Source: an uncultured Ruminococcus sp.
GTDB taxonomy: Bacteria > Bacillota > Clostridia > Oscillospirales > CAG-272
Assembly: GCA_902803255.1 (NCBI GenBank)
Contig: CADCPG010000278.1
Coordinates: 1 to 6,450 of the forward strand
Length of the DNA: 6,450 bases
Reading direction: 5' to 3'
Made by a program: the position numbers and the translations under genes. Positions 6,050 to 6,450 of this stretch are shown piece after piece. The notes under the pieces are model-generated. The model worked only from the letters and a program-made list of their open reading frames with translations. It was not told the origin of the DNA and did no database searches. Position 1 is the stretch's first letter; the number at the start of each line of letters is the position of its first letter.

Positions 6050-6450
6050 AGAAAACACCCTATTATATCACCACGGCGATAGCGTACGCCTCCGCCAAGC
6101 CGCATATCGGAAACACCTACGAGGCGATCATGACCGACGCGGTCGCCCGCTACAGGAGAGCCCGCGGATTCGACGTCTATTTCTGCACCGGCACCGACGA
6201 ACACGGCCAGAAGATCCAGAATTACGCCGAGAAGGCAGGGAAGGCTCCGCAGGAGTACGTCGACGGCGTATCATCTGTCATACGCGGCATCTGGGACCGC
6301 ATGAACGTCTCCTACGACCGCTTCATCCGCACCACCGAGGAGGTCCACGAGAAGACAGTCGCGAAGATCTTCGAGCGATTCCTCCGCAGCGGCGACATAT
6401 ACAAGGGATATTACGAGGGCTGGTACTGCAATCCCTGCGAGTCCTTCTTC
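6046..6450 (+). CDS. metG: Methionyl-tRNA synthetase, 3' partial
   Basis: This class I aminoacyl-tRNA synthetase charges tRNA-Met with methionine in the cytosol. Only the first 135 codons are present; the gene runs off the right edge. The N-terminal catalytic fold is clear: YYITTAIAYASAKPHIGN carries the HIGH-type ATP site as HIGN (residues 20-23), followed by TGTDEHGQK (48-56), a signature of the methionyl enzyme. The segment ending YEGWYCNPCESFF enters the metal-binding insertion, with Cys128 and Cys131 as the first CxxC pair; whether a second pair follows cannot be seen. The KMSKS loop and anticodon domain lie beyond the window. AAGGAG (6029-6034) lies 11 bases before the ATG, inside the end of the upstream membrane protein gene. 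The ATGA overlap with that gene places metG in the same transcription unit, at the far end from metY and metA. Confidence 0.96.
   Translation, partial: MKKTPYYITTAIAYASAKPHIGNTYEAIMTDAVARYRRARGFDVYFCTGTDEHGQKIQNYAEKAGKAPQEYVDGVSSVIRGIWDRMNVSYDRFIRTTEEVHEKTVAKIFERFLRSGDIYKGYYEGWYCNPCESFF

Noticed and set aside
5428..6204. Open frame on the - strand opposite the membrane protein and metG (258 codons)
   Set aside because: It crosses the start of metG, and its Ser/Ala-rich translation is the antisense image of an alanine-rich membrane protein.

Overview
This is a GC-rich (by eye high-50s percent) bacterial window in which all genes lie on the + strand. Gene content and protein style suggest an uncultured Firmicute of the class Clostridia, probably gut-associated. 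The clues are a MetA of the acetyl-CoA type, an AGGAG-type ribosome-binding site in front of several genes, a lipoprotein-style sugar-binding protein, and frequent ATA, AGA and AGG codons despite the high GC. This placement is inference; no marker in the window fixes the taxon.

Layout. Bases 1-1293 hold the 3' part of an ABC-transporter extracellular solute-binding protein, followed by an intrinsic terminator (1342-1382). About 160 bases without a convincing gene follow, carrying two small inverted repeats. A strong extended -10 promoter (1545-1572) in a short AT-rich patch then starts what looks like a single transcription unit: metY (O-acetylhomoserine sulfhydrylase), metA (homoserine O-acetyltransferase), nagA (N-acetylglucosamine-6-phosphate deacetylase), a membrane protein of unknown function, and metG (methionyl-tRNA synthetase, cut by the window's right edge). 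Gaps inside the unit are short (49, about 26 and about 57 bases), and the last junction is an ATGA overlap.

How the genes work together. MetA carries Glu at position 111, the residue associated with acetyl-CoA rather than succinyl-CoA use. MetY matches the sulfhydrylase that consumes the O-acetylhomoserine product with sulfide. Together they give a two-step direct-sulfhydrylation route from homoserine to homocysteine. MetG then charges methionine onto tRNA, so the ends of the operon share a methionine theme. NagA (amino-sugar use or cell-wall recycling) and the membrane protein between them have no obvious link to it. The predicted leader of metY is only about 25 nucleotides, too short for a SAM riboswitch or T-box.

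I see no CRISPR array, transposase, tRNA, rRNA or phage gene, and no convincing new biological system. The points most worth a second look are the methionine operon's composition, its lack of a leader riboswitch, the unknown membrane protein coupled to metG, and the small repeats upstream of the metY promoter.
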